Assembly: GCA_038216655.1 (NCBI GenBank)
Contig: JBBQPZ010000003.1
Span: 124,001-188,000 of the forward strand
Direction: 5' to 3'
Length of the DNA: 64,000 bases
From: JAFDWR01 sp038216655
Lineage (GTDB): Bacteria; Armatimonadota; Fimbriimonadia; Fimbriimonadales; Fimbriimonadaceae
Positions 7,414 through 16,117 of this stretch are shown here, piece after piece. Made by a program: the position numbers and the translations under genes. The notes under the pieces were generated by a model. It did not search any database and was not told where the DNA came from. It saw only the letters and a program-made list of their open reading frames with translations. Within the stretch, counting starts at the first letter, position 1. Each line of letters starts with the position of its first letter.

Positions 7414-9540
7414 TTAGTAGCCAGACTGGCCGAAGTTCTTGCGAACGATGGTGAGATCGGCCGAGCCGACGTTGCCATCGCCATTCATATCCGCACTGGC
7501 CAGAGTGCCACCGAAGGCAATCCGTACCGCTGTGAGGTCGGGCGAGCCGATCGCGTTGTCACCGGTCACATCGCCATTGACGAGGCTGAACGATAGGCTC
7601 TGCGGAAGCTGACCGCGATTGATCACGATGCCGGTCAAGCCCTGGCGAAGCCAGTGCGCGCCCTTGGCGGTGATCGTGTAAGTTCCGTCAGGCCAGCTGA
7701 CGGCACCGGTCGCGGTGTTCTCGGACGGGAGGAATGCGAAGTTACCGCTCGCGTCCAGCGTTGTATTGATCGTTTGGACGGTGGCGTTGCTCGAATCCCG
7801 AACTTCCAGCGTGACCGGCTGCGCAACACTGCCGACCCAATCCAGCAGAGTGACGTGACCCTTGATGAAGAAGCTCTGGATCATTCCCTCGACACGCGGA
7901 GCCCCCCAGCCGGTCACGAAGTCCCAGCCGGCGGTCGGCACAGCCGAAGTGTTGTTGGGAAGCAGGCCCGTACTGCCGCCCGTCGTCACATCGAACCAAA
8001 CGTCGGATCGACCGTTCATCTTGTAGAAGAGCGGGGCGATCTTGCCAAGTCGGAACTTAGCCGAGGCGTTCGCCGAGGCCAGACGCTGCTCAACCAGGGC
8101 GAGCTGCGCGGCGAAGACGGGTGAGGAACAACTCGTGCCAGCTAAGTTCCCCCAGCCGCCGACGTAGACGCGATAGTTTGCCGCGCCAAGCCCGATGTCA
8201 GGGACAAGCCGCTTATTGATCCCGGTCGGCACGCCCGTGCCAACCTGCCAGGACGGCAGAACATTAATCGTAAGGGCCGGGTTGTACCAACCGCCACCAC
8301 TGCTCGTCCAACCGGGCTCGGTCGCGCGGACGAGGGTGGTCGTGTCAACGGTCGGTGCCGTGCCGCCAACAAGGAGGACGTCCGGATCGTAGTCCGGATA
8401 CGGGAAGCCACCGTTGGAGATTCCCGAACCGTTCCACCAACTGAGGTCGTGGGTGCCGGAGTCGCCCGAGGCCGCCATGTAGGTTTGGCCCTGCGCACTC
8501 ATCGTCACGTGCAACCCGTGGTAAGTGTTGGCACTAGAGTCGCTTGTAACGCTCCAACCGTAGCTCTCGGTGAGGACATCGGCGAGATTGTCGCTGGATT
8601 CTCCCGTGAGTACCGCGCCAAGTGTGGTGCCATCGTAGATGATGATGTTCGCCAGCGGAGCGCTGGAAAGAACCATCTGAATGTCTAGGTCACCCTCGCC
8701 TCCAGGAGCCCCGGAGCCCGATCCACCACCATAAGGCTTGATCGTGATGTTCGAAGTCGATCCGCCCGCCGGAATGGGCAGGCCGTAGAACGTGATAAAC
8801 GTCTGCGCCGAAGTGAGTCGGAAGCCGTCCCAGTTGGAGATCGCGATGGTCATCCCTTCGCCATGCTTACCAAGGTTCCACGACGGCTGGCTCACGTAGA
8901 GGCCGCGCACGAGGGCGGGCTCCATCTGCCCGGTGGTGGCACGAGGAACGGGTCGAGAGAAGGTCTCGACCCCTTCAACGCTCTGGATCAGACTGCCGAA
9001 TTTAGCGGGCACCGTCACCGGCGTCGAGTTCGCACGAAAGTTGATCGTCTTCCCCGTGGCCGCATCCGGCCCCTGGTACTGGTTGATTGTCGTCGAGAAG
9101 AGGTTCTGCACCTGCGCAACCGTTCCATCCACGAGGAGCGACATGCGCTGACGTGGGTTCAGAACGATCTTGAGTCCCTTCGAAGTGAGATAGTTTGTGA
9201 GCTGAGCCACGCTCTCGGACGAGGCGCCGTACCGGTCGCCGATCTGGGCAGGGGTCAGCCACTGCCGGTAGAGCGGGTTACCCGGTGAGTTCGCAGCATC
9301 CGCATACGCCTCAAGGCCGGGCATGTCGACGGGAACCAAGCCGATCACCAGGTGCACGACGTCGGTCGGGTTCGCCGGACGAACCAGCTTCGACTTCGAT
9401 AGGATGGGCAGCAACGAATCGGCAATGACGTGCGACTGCGCACCCGGTGCCGCTCCGACCGAACCGACAATGGCAAGAGCCATCCCCGACAAGGTCAATA
9501 GGCGACCCGATCGGGTCGAAAATCTAGATGAATAAGCCAA
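7414..9540 (-). CDS. Secreted S53 peptidase with dockerin tail, copy B (TTG start)
   Basis: Second paralogue of the cluster. A GGAGG lies 8 nt before a TTG at 9540, so this TTG is taken as the start, giving 708 residues; a TTG five codons upstream overlaps the ribosome site itself. N-terminal signal peptide (LLTLSGMALAIVGSVGAAPG), propeptide with HWLTP-equivalent RQWLTPAQIGDRYG, and an S53 catalytic domain with Glu282 and Asp286 in GEGDLD, Asp360 in ASGDSG and Ser470 in AGTSCSSP. The C-terminal module is the same as in its neighbours: beta sandwich with VQTINTTLDASGNFAF, dockerin loops NGDVTGDNAIGSPDL and ADMNGDGNVGSADL, terminal RKNFGQSGY. Its last 100 bp are nearly identical to copy A at DNA level, pointing to recent duplication or gene conversion. 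Confidence 0.93.
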   Translation of the reverse strand: MAYSSRFSTRSGRLLTLSGMALAIVGSVGAAPGAQSHVIADSLLPILSKSKLVRPANPTDVVHLVIGLVPVDMPGLEAYADAANSPGNPLYRQWLTPAQIGDRYGASSESVAQLTNYLTSKGLKIVLNPRQRMSLLVDGTVAQVQNLFSTTINQYQGPDAATGKTINFRANSTPVTVPAKFGSLIQSVEGVETFSRPVPRATTGQMEPALVRGLYVSQPSWNLGKHGEGMTIAISNWDGFRLTSAQTFITFYGLPIPAGGSTSNITIKPYGGGSGSGAPGGEGDLDIQMVLSSAPLANIIIYDGTTLGAVLTGESSDNLADVLTESYGWSVTSDSSANTYHGLHVTMSAQGQTYMAASGDSGTHDLSWWNGSGISNGGFPYPDYDPDVLLVGGTAPTVDTTTLVRATEPGWTSSGGGWYNPALTINVLPSWQVGTGVPTGINKRLVPDIGLGAANYRVYVGGWGNLAGTSCSSPVFAAQLALVEQRLASANASAKFRLGKIAPLFYKMNGRSDVWFDVTTGGSTGLLPNNTSAVPTAGWDFVTGWGAPRVEGMIQSFFIKGHVTLLDWVGSVAQPVTLEVRDSSNATVQTINTTLDASGNFAFLPSENTATGAVSWPDGTYTITAKGAHWLRQGLTGIVINRGQLPQSLSFSLVNGDVTGDNAIGSPDLTAVRIAFGGTLASADMNGDGNVGSADLTIVRKNFGQSGY

Positions 9541-9623
9541 CAGTAAATCCTCCAAACAACAAGAGACAGTTCCTAAGGAACTTGCTACGAACTATGACGT
9601 CGAAATTGCAGTTTTCGTGCGAA

Positions 9624-9648
9624 AGGGCGTGACGATTTAGCCACGCCC
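9624..9648 (-). terminator. Hairpin after S53 peptidase copy C
   Basis: Plus-strand AGGGCGTG (9624-9631) pairs with CACGCCCT (9642-9649) around a 10-nt loop. On the minus strand the stem is followed by TTCG only, so it is a weak terminator candidate 10 bp after the stop at 9659. Confidence 0.5.
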
Positions 9649-9658
9649 TAACATCGTG

Positions 9659-11785
9659 TCAGTCTCCCGACTGACCGAAGTTTTGCCGCACAATCGTGAG
9701 GTCCGCTGAACCTACAAACCCGTCGCCGTTAAGGTCGGCGTCCGGATTCCAATTGCCCGCGCCGGGCGAAGAGCCGAATGCGAGACGCACCGCGGTGAGA
9801 TCCTGGGACGAAACGAAGTTGTCTCCATTCACATCGCCGTTGACCAGCGTGAAGTTGACGCCCACGGCACCCGTATTCAGCACCACCCCCGGGATCGCCT
9901 TGCGAAGGAAGCGCTTGGTCCCCTTCGCGGTGATCGTGTAAGTGCCCGACGGAACCGTCGGGGCAAAGGAGTAGTTGCCGTTCGCATCCAAGGTCGTTGA
10001 GACCGTCTGCAGAACGTTTCCAACGCCGTCCCGGACTTCGAACACGATCGTCGGTGCGGGCTCGCCACTACCGTTCCAGCCGCCGAGGGTCACGTGGCCG
10101 CTCAGGAAGAAGCTGGTGTAGAGAGCGTCGAAGTTCGGGGCTCCCCAGCCGGTGACGGTGTCCCAACCCGCCTGGGCGTTTGACGCAGCGCCGGAAGGCA
10201 ACGTCCCGTTGTTGCCGGTGAGGATATCAAACCAAACATCCGACCGACCGTTCTGGGCGTAGATCAGGTCCTGGACCCGACCCAGGCGGTATCGCGAGAT
10301 ACCTAGGGAGCCACCATTCAGAGAGAGCCGCTGTTCGAGGATGCCGAAGCAACCCGCACAAACCGGTGAAGCAAAGCTGGTGCCGATGGAGCCGTTTCCA
10401 AGGACGCCGCTGAAGACGAAGGGATATGCGCCGTCGTTACCTGATGCATGGAGGGCAAGGTCCGGCACGAGGCGGTGATTGTTGCCGGTGGGGACACCGT
10501 TTCCAACCTGCCAACTCGGAAGAGCATTGAAGCTCACAGCAAAGGTGCTCCATCCTCCCGCACTGCCGCTCCAACCCACTTCGGAGCTCCGGGCTCCGGT
10601 GGTGCTGTCGACGGTCGCCACCGTGCCACCCACCATCAGAACCTCAGGGTCAAAATCCGGGTAGGGGGTTGCCCCATTCAGATCGGAGGTTCCGTTGTCG
10701 CCGGAGGCGCCCATGTAGGTAATGCCCTCCGCGGTCATCGAAAGGTGCTGGTTATGAGCTGCGGTAAAGAACGTCGCATCGCCGGGCCAGCCATAGCTCT
10801 CAGTGATGATGTCCGCGGTGTTATCCTGCGCCTCTCGAGTCAGGAGGGCAATCAGGTTTGTCCCATCATTGTCATAAATATAGATGTCGGCCAGCGGGGC
10901 CATGCCGAGCACCATCTGGATGTCGAGGTCACCTTCACCGGATGGCGAGAGATTTCCGCCACCCGGCGTGCCAACCGGAATCACGTGGACGTTGCTGCCG
11001 CGCCCGCCCGCTGGGAATGGCAGGCTGTAGGCATTGATGTAGATCGGCAGGTTCGAGAGATCGTATCCGTCGAAATTGCTGATCGCTAGCTTGCGAAGCT
11101 CACCATGGTAGCCCGCACCGTACGCAGGGGCCGTGCCGTAGAGGGCGCGGGTCAGGGGCGGAGTCAGTAGCTGCGTGGTGGCTCTCTTCTGAGGGCGAGT
11201 GTACGTCTCGAGGCCCGATACGTGGCTGACAACTCCCGACAACTTGGAGGGAACCGTCAGCGCGGTCGCGTTCGCACGGAAATGAATCGTCTTGCCGGTC
11301 GCGAGATCGGGGCCAGTGTACGTGTTGATCGTCGTGCCAAGGGCCGCTTGTGCTTGGGCGACCGTCGCATCGGCGAGGATGGCCATGCCGTTGGAAGCAA
11401 CGAGCGTGATGTTAAAGCCCTTCGATGCCAAGAAGTTGACGACGGCGGTGCGGTCGGAGAGGGACGCACCGAATTGATCACCAACCTGCTGGGGAGTGAT
11501 GAACTGCCGGTATATCGGCGATCGAGGATCGCTCACCTGGTCGCAGAACGCCTGCAGCCCGACAGGGTTGCGCGGATTCAAACTGATCGCGAGGTGAAGC
11601 ACTTGGCTCGAGCTCGTCGGGCCGACCAATCGGGACGCCCGCAGCACCTGCAGCGAGCTTCCTGTAAGTTGGGTTCGACCGGCGATCGGGGTCTGGCCAA
11701 GAGCCACCCCGAACACAGTTGAGAGGGCGAAAGTGACGCCGAGGGCGCGAAGGGTGCAACCCTTCAGAAAAGTCGCGGGGACCAT
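9659..11785 (-). CDS. Secreted S53 peptidase with dockerin tail, copy C
   Basis: Third paralogue, 708 residues, ATG at 11785 preceded by GAGGTAATT as ribosome site. Signal peptide at residues 1-30 (ALGVTFALSTVFGVALGQ). Propeptide domain to about residue 200 (RQFITPQQVGDQFGASLSD). Catalytic residues Glu284 and Asp288 (GEGDLD), Asp363 (ASGDNG) and Ser470 (GTSFASP) are all present. The C-terminal module has a beta sandwich (VLQTVSTTLDANGNYSF) and dockerin loops (NGDVNGDNFVSSQDL, ADLNGDGFVGSADL) and ends RQNFGQSGD, matching the non-peptidase protein at 2418 rather than copies A and B. This suggests the module has been swapped between genes. Same strand as its neighbours, but separate hairpins argue for separate transcripts. 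Confidence 0.93.
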   Translation of the reverse strand: MVPATFLKGCTLRALGVTFALSTVFGVALGQTPIAGRTQLTGSSLQVLRASRLVGPTSSSQVLHLAISLNPRNPVGLQAFCDQVSDPRSPIYRQFITPQQVGDQFGASLSDRTAVVNFLASKGFNITLVASNGMAILADATVAQAQAALGTTINTYTGPDLATGKTIHFRANATALTVPSKLSGVVSHVSGLETYTRPQKRATTQLLTPPLTRALYGTAPAYGAGYHGELRKLAISNFDGYDLSNLPIYINAYSLPFPAGGRGSNVHVIPVGTPGGGNLSPSGEGDLDIQMVLGMAPLADIYIYDNDGTNLIALLTREAQDNTADIITESYGWPGDATFFTAAHNQHLSMTAEGITYMGASGDNGTSDLNGATPYPDFDPEVLMVGGTVATVDSTTGARSSEVGWSGSAGGWSTFAVSFNALPSWQVGNGVPTGNNHRLVPDLALHASGNDGAYPFVFSGVLGNGSIGTSFASPVCAGCFGILEQRLSLNGGSLGISRYRLGRVQDLIYAQNGRSDVWFDILTGNNGTLPSGAASNAQAGWDTVTGWGAPNFDALYTSFFLSGHVTLGGWNGSGEPAPTIVFEVRDGVGNVLQTVSTTLDANGNYSFAPTVPSGTYTITAKGTKRFLRKAIPGVVLNTGAVGVNFTLVNGDVNGDNFVSSQDLTAVRLAFGSSPGAGNWNPDADLNGDGFVGSADLTIVRQNFGQSGD

Positions 11786-11862
11786 AATTACCTCGAAAAA
11801 GCAGACGTGAAGGGTCGCGAGTGCGCTGGAAAAGGAGAGGAGCGCATCGTTCGCGGAGTTGG

Positions 11863-11894
11863 CGATTGCCCGACTTCGCTGAGTCGGGCAATCG
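11863..11894. terminator. Perfect 13-bp hairpin after PEP-CTERM gene
   Basis: CGATTGCCCGACT at 11863-11875 pairs perfectly with its complement at 11882-11894 around a 6-nt loop. It lies 11 bp past the stop of the minus-strand PEP-CTERM gene but has no T tract, so it may be a transcript-end stabiliser rather than a classic terminator. Confidence 0.55.
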
Positions 11895-11904
11895 ATTTGG
11901 CAGC

Positions 11905-12621
11905 TTAGCTGCGGCGGCGGCGGCGAAGGGCGAGCACGCCGAGACCGAGCACCGCAAGGGTCGCCGGTTCAGGAACCCCCGCGATCTTCAGGTTGCGAAT
12001 GAAATCGCCACTCGGGACGGAGTAACCGAAGTTCGCGTTCTGCACGTACGAGTTATAGAACCCTGCGTTGGCTGAATTGGCGGCCAGGATGTCGACCGGA
12101 ATCAGCGTTCCCGCGGAAAGGTTGCCGATGTTCAGCTTGACATCGTACAGCTTAGTGGCTCCCACGTCCGAGAACGTCCCGCTCGTGTCGGCCCAGATGC
12201 CGGCCGGGCGAGTGCCGGTGCCATTGCCGCCGCCGACGATCGGGTTGTACGGCGAAGTCAGCGGGTTGTTGCCCGCTGCGTATGGCGCCGTCGCCCAAAC
12301 AAACTTGGTGGTGTCGCCCGCGGTGTTCGCGGTGAAGCTCACGCCGTTGTTGGCGAGGGTCGCGCCGCTACCCGTGCTTGTTGCTGTCGTGTAGCCGAGC
12401 AACGTGGCGATCTCAAGCTCGGACCCAAAGCCCGCACTAACCGTGTAATAGACGCTAAGCGTGACCGTGCTGTTGGCACTGACGACGATGTCGCTGGTTC
12501 CGTTGTCAGCAATGTTGCCCGTTCCATTGAAGTAGAACCCGACCGATGATTGGGCGAGCGCCGATCCGGCCAACACAACTGATCCCGCAATGAGCGCAAT
12601 CTTAAAAAGACTAACCTTCAA
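11905..12621 (-). CDS. PEP-CTERM sorting-domain protein (TTG start)
   Basis: Exported protein of 238 residues predicted to be processed by an exosortase. The TTG at 12621 is chosen because AGGAGG lies 6 nt upstream and a signal peptide follows directly (KVSLFKIALIAGSVVLAGSA, then LAQ). The C-terminus carries the tripartite sorting signal: VPEPATLA, a hydrophobic segment VLGLGVLAL, and RRRRRS at the end. The body is small-residue and beta-strand rich with many Asn, Thr and Gly (YFNGTGNIADNGTSDIVV), typical of PEP-CTERM cargo of unknown function. The exosortase itself is not in this window. The gene follows the peptidase cluster on the same strand. Confidence 0.88.
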   Translation of the reverse strand: MKVSLFKIALIAGSVVLAGSALAQSSVGFYFNGTGNIADNGTSDIVVSANSTVTLSVYYTVSAGFGSELEIATLLGYTTATSTGSGATLANNGVSFTANTAGDTTKFVWATAPYAAGNNPLTSPYNPIVGGGNGTGTRPAGIWADTSGTFSDVGATKLYDVKLNIGNLSAGTLIPVDILAANSANAGFYNSYVQNANFGYSVPSGDFIRNLKIAGVPEPATLAVLGLGVLALRRRRRS

Positions 12622-12840
12622 AACAATCCTCCTCAACAAACAACCTCTGCGTCCAACGACACCGAGGCCAGAAAGACCCTGGCCCAGACCAAGCCAAAAA
12701 GGCATTAAGATCAGAGCCGAGGTCAAAACCTTGTGCTTATGATAAGACTAAGACAGGCCAATGCCACCTGAAAATTCAGCTAGTTCTTGCGCAATCGCGC
12801 CTTTTTTCTGAAGACCTCGCATTCCTACTGGGTGAATTCT

Positions 12841-13200
12841 TCAGATTTCGTGACCGACTGCGTGCGAGGCCTCGGCAAGGCGGCGCGCAAGGCATTCCGC
12901 ATACAGTTTGATCCCGCGATTGGCGATCATTGAGCTCATCAGACCCATCACGATCAGGAGCAGAACGCGTAGGATGAGCACCCCAAAGGAGCGCCCGGCA
13001 AGGGCGACGTCCAGGGTCTGCCCCTTCTCCAGGTGCAACGCCTGATCGGGTGACACCGTGAACATGTCGTAAGCCAGTCGAAACGTTACCAAGAGCAGTG
13101 CGATGCCACCCAGGAAAACCAGGAGGCCCATAAGCTTGCCCGGCCAATCTCCGCGGGTCGACACCTGTCGCACCGTCGATTCGTTTGTTTCTGCGCTCAC
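12841..13200 (-). CDS. Two-helix membrane protein of unknown function
   Basis: Predicted 119-residue inner-membrane protein with a hydrophilic N-terminus (about 20 residues), a first transmembrane segment at about 23-44 (LMGLLVFLGGIALLLVTFRLAY), a 25-residue loop containing SPDQALHLEKGQ, and a second helix at about 72-93 (FGVLILRVLLLIVMGLMSSM). The C-terminal 25 residues are amphipathic (GIKLYAECLARRLAEASHA). The family was not recognised. It stands divergently from the DUF177-plsX-fabH operon, with about 130 bp between them. Composition and hydrophobic pattern support a real gene. Confidence 0.7.
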   Translation of the reverse strand: MSAETNESTVRQVSTRGDWPGKLMGLLVFLGGIALLLVTFRLAYDMFTVSPDQALHLEKGQTLDVALAGRSFGVLILRVLLLIVMGLMSSMIANRGIKLYAECLARRLAEASHAVGHEI

Positions 13201-13327
13201 TGCAACTCTTTGACGACGTGGCCGCCAAAATGACTGACCCCCAGGTTACACAATTAAGTTCACTCGGGTTCTGTCCACACCTCGGCTCGCCCGAATTAGC
13301 CTCGATGGGTACACTCACCGCCGCGCC

Positions 13328-13867
13328 ATGAGAAGGGACGACCTGCTCGACCTGAACGACGTACTGCAGCATCCCGGTCGCCTACTTGCCGTCGACATCT
13401 CTACTGAGTTGCCCGACGAAGCCGATATCGACCTGGTGAAGCCCGTCGACGGATTCTTAGAGGCCGTTAGCACGGGGAACATCCTCCTGATAACGGGCTC
13501 CTTTTCAACGCGTGCCGTTCTCGAATGCGCCCGGTGTTCCGGCCCCCTCGAAGTCGACTTCACCTTCGAAATCGACGAGCAGTTTCCCGTCGCCGGAGTG
13601 CCAAGTTCGTACGGCTCCGGCGACTTTGCCAAGGTGGCTCCGGACGAGCCCTTTGAGATGTTCGAGGAGAACTCGCTGATCGTCGAGAGCCTGATCCGCC
13701 AAGCGATGCTCCTTGAGATGCCGATTCAGCCACTCTGCGAATTCGGATGGGACGGCCCCTGCCCGATCGCTCAAGCCCGCGCCGCCGCGATCGCCAAAAC
13801 CATCGAGGCCGGTCGGCCCGAGTTCTCCAACCTTCGCAATCTGATCACCCCCGAGGATGAGGCTTAG
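13328..13867 (+). CDS. yceD: DUF177 (YceD-family) protein
   Basis: Member of the YceD/DUF177 family, linked in bacteria and plastids to 23S rRNA processing and ribosome assembly. The 179-residue protein has the family features: an N-terminal strand region, VLECARCSGPL near residue 60 with the first CxxC, acidic middle, and a second half ending near LCEFGWDGPCP, where the family usually has another cysteine pair (here Cys-x7-Cys). Starts at ATG 13328. Its stop codon TAG abuts the ATG of plsX (TTAGATG), so the two are translationally coupled. In most bacteria rpmF (ribosomal protein L32) lies between this gene and plsX; it is absent here. Confidence 0.85.
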   Translation: MRRDDLLDLNDVLQHPGRLLAVDISTELPDEADIDLVKPVDGFLEAVSTGNILLITGSFSTRAVLECARCSGPLEVDFTFEIDEQFPVAGVPSSYGSGDFAKVAPDEPFEMFEENSLIVESLIRQAMLLEMPIQPLCEFGWDGPCPIAQARAAAIAKTIEAGRPEFSNLRNLITPEDEA

Positions 13868-14923
13868 ATGCAGCGCATCCAAACCCGGAGCGAGGACGCC
13901 CGGGAGCGCGCCGAGAATCTAAAACTAGCGCCCGACATCGCCCTCGACGCGATGGGCGGAGATAAAGCTCCGGAAGAGATCATCAAGGGCGCACTGGAAG
14001 CGGCCCCCTTCCTCAAGCGAAACATCTTACTGGTGGGGAATGAGTCGGTCATCCGAGCCCTCCTGCCCGACCCCATCCCCGCGAACATCAAGATCGTTTC
14101 TGCCTCCCAGGTCGTCGCGATGGACGAGAAACCGATGGAGGCCTACCGGAAGAAGAAGGACTCATCGATCCTGGTCGGCGTTAACCTGGTGAACGAAGGG
14201 AAGGCGGGAGCCTTCGTCTCCGCGGGAAACACCGGTGCCTGCTCCTCAACTTCTCTGCTCGTGTGGCGTCAGGTGCCGGGGATTCACCGACCCGCAATCG
14301 CGACGCCGATCCCGAACGCCTTCGATGGATTTGCTCTCCTCGATGCGGGCGCCAGCCCCGACGTCGATCCCGAGCACCTCGTCGAGTTCGCGATCATGGG
14401 CCGCGCGTATTCCTCCAAGGTAATGGGCAGGAAGAACCCGACCGTGCACCTCCTCAACATCGGTGAGGAAGAAGGCAAAGGGAACGCGTTCGCCAAGCAG
14501 GCCTACAACCTCCTCAAGCCGTATCCCTGGTTCAAAGGGAACATCGAGGGCAAGGACATGTTCCACCAGCCCTGCGACGTCATCATCTGCGACGCCTTCG
14601 TGGGCAATATCGTCCTCAAGACGAGCGAAGGCATGGCCGAACTGATCGCCAAGACGATCCGCGAAGGCATTCCGACGAACCCCCTGCTGAGGCTCCTCTA
14701 CTGGCCCGTTCGGAAGGTAATCGCCCCCGTGCGCAAGAAGATGGACTACGCGGAGTACGGGGGATCGCCGCTGCTTGGCCTCAACGGCATCACCATCATC
14801 TGCCACGGTCGCTCGAACGCCAAGGCAATCAAGAACGCGCTTCTGCTTGCCGAGCGTACGATCGAAGGCGAGCTGATCGAGACGATCCGCGCCACCGTCC
14901 AGAGCGAACTCCGCTCAACTTAG
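13868..14923 (+). CDS. plsX: Phosphate acyltransferase PlsX
   Basis: Converts acyl-ACP to acyl-phosphate, the acyl donor for PlsY in phosphatidic acid synthesis; peripheral at the cytoplasmic membrane. The 351-residue protein carries the PlsX hallmarks IALDAMGGDKAPEEII (here about residue 25), VSAGNTGA (about 118), ALLDAGAS (about 156), the NIGEEEGKG segment and DVIICDAFVGNIVLKTSEG. The start abuts the DUF177 stop; the first 22 residues extend beyond the usual N-terminus, so a start nearer the conserved core cannot be excluded. fabH follows after about 110 bp on the same strand, the standard lipid-initiation pairing. Confidence 0.96.
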   Translation: MQRIQTRSEDARERAENLKLAPDIALDAMGGDKAPEEIIKGALEAAPFLKRNILLVGNESVIRALLPDPIPANIKIVSASQVVAMDEKPMEAYRKKKDSSILVGVNLVNEGKAGAFVSAGNTGACSSTSLLVWRQVPGIHRPAIATPIPNAFDGFALLDAGASPDVDPEHLVEFAIMGRAYSSKVMGRKNPTVHLLNIGEEEGKGNAFAKQAYNLLKPYPWFKGNIEGKDMFHQPCDVIICDAFVGNIVLKTSEGMAELIAKTIREGIPTNPLLRLLYWPVRKVIAPVRKKMDYAEYGGSPLLGLNGITIICHGRSNAKAIKNALLLAERTIEGELIETIRATVQSELRST

Positions 14924-15036
14924 ATCCCCCCGGCCCGAAAGAGTTCTGTCTTTGCGGTCGATCCGACCGAGATAAGTCCCGTATCCAGGGGGAGCTTCGG
15001 GTTAAACTGTCTCCAACCCGCCTTCCCAACTGCCGT

Positions 15037-16023
15037 ATGTCCATTCGCGCCGTGATTCAATCCACCGGGCACGCCGTGCCCCCGAAGATCCTGTCGAACG
15101 CGGATCTGGAGAAGCTCGTCGATACCGACAACGAGTGGATCGTCCAAAGGACCGGCATCGAAGAGCGCCATATGTGTGAGGGCGACGAAGGGACCTGGTC
15201 CCTTTCCGTCCAAGCGGGACGCGAAGCTCTGGAGCGAGCGGGCATGGACCCGATGGACCTCGACCTGGTCATCGTGGGCACCGTAACCGGCGACTACATC
15301 TGGCCATCCACCGCCAGCTACGTTCAGAACGAAATCGGTGCGCGACGCGCCGGTGCCTTCGACGTCAGCGCCGCATGCGCCGGATTCATCTACTCCCTCG
15401 CCAGCGCCTCGGCAATGATCGAAACTGGTGCCATCGCGACGGCCCTCGTCATCGGCGCGGACGCGCTGACCAAGCAAGTCGATTGGACGGATCGTGCGAC
15501 TTGCATCCTTTTTGGCGACGCCGCCGCGGGCGTGGTCCTGAAGGGCGAGCGCAACACCGACCGCGGCGTGATGAAGACCGTCCTCATGAGCGACGGGAGC
15601 GGCGGCAAGCACATCTCGCTGGAAGTCGGTGGCACCAAGTATCCCGCGGGCAGCCCGCAGTCCGAAGGCAAGAACAACAAGATCTTCATGGCTGGCTCCG
15701 AGGTCTACCGCTGGGCGATCATGGCGATGGGCGATGCCTGTTGCCGAGTCCTCGACGAGGCGGGTTTAACCCCGGACGATGTGGATCTGTTCGTACCGCA
15801 TCAGGCCAACCTACGGATCATCGAGTCAAGCGCCAAGAAGCTCGGTTTGCCGCCGGATAAGGTGTTTGTGAACGTAAACAAGTACGGCAACACCAGCGGC
15901 GCGTCGATTCCCCTAGCCCTGCACGAAGCAGCGACCACGGGCCGACTCAAACCCGGCATGATCGTCATGACCGTGGGCTTCGGCGCGGGCCTGGTCTGGG
16001 GCGCGAACTTGATTCGCTGGTAG
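15037..16023 (+). CDS. fabH: 3-oxoacyl-ACP synthase III FabH
   Basis: Condenses acetyl-CoA (or another short acyl-CoA) with malonyl-ACP to start fatty acid synthesis in the cytoplasm. The 328-residue length is normal. The catalytic triad is visible: Cys114 in SAACAGF, His255 in VPHQANLRI and Asn285 in NKYGNTSGAS. The N-terminal NEWIVQRTGIEERH motif and the C-terminal GFGAGLVWGANLIRW are also standard. Follows plsX, so substrate for membrane lipids is supplied from one locus. No other fab genes (fabD, fabG, acpP) follow here, in contrast to the long cluster of many bacteria. Confidence 0.97.
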   Translation: MSIRAVIQSTGHAVPPKILSNADLEKLVDTDNEWIVQRTGIEERHMCEGDEGTWSLSVQAGREALERAGMDPMDLDLVIVGTVTGDYIWPSTASYVQNEIGARRAGAFDVSAACAGFIYSLASASAMIETGAIATALVIGADALTKQVDWTDRATCILFGDAAAGVVLKGERNTDRGVMKTVLMSDGSGGKHISLEVGGTKYPAGSPQSEGKNNKIFMAGSEVYRWAIMAMGDACCRVLDEAGLTPDDVDLFVPHQANLRIIESSAKKLGLPPDKVFVNVNKYGNTSGASIPLALHEAATTGRLKPGMIVMTVGFGAGLVWGANLIRW

Positions 16024-16040
16024 GTGCCCCTTTCAAAGGC

Positions 16041-16108
16041 ACGTAATCTTGAGCGGAGCCACCGAGCCTAAGCGAAGGTCGCGGAGTTAAAGGACCCCGG
16101 ATCCCTAC
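16041..16108 (+). repeat. Dispersed repeat, family C (CCTGAGCGGAGCC type), copy 1
   Basis: Starts with AATCTTGAGCGGAGCCACCG, continues AGCCTAAGCGAAGGTC and ends AAAGGACCCCGGATCCC. It lies between fabH and the convergent P-loop gene. Related copies are at 32088-32130, 32310-32370 (inverted) and 39093-39158. Short elements of this TCATCCTGAGCG type are common in intergenic DNA of many bacteria. Confidence 0.75.
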
Positions 16109-16117
16109 CTCGAACTT

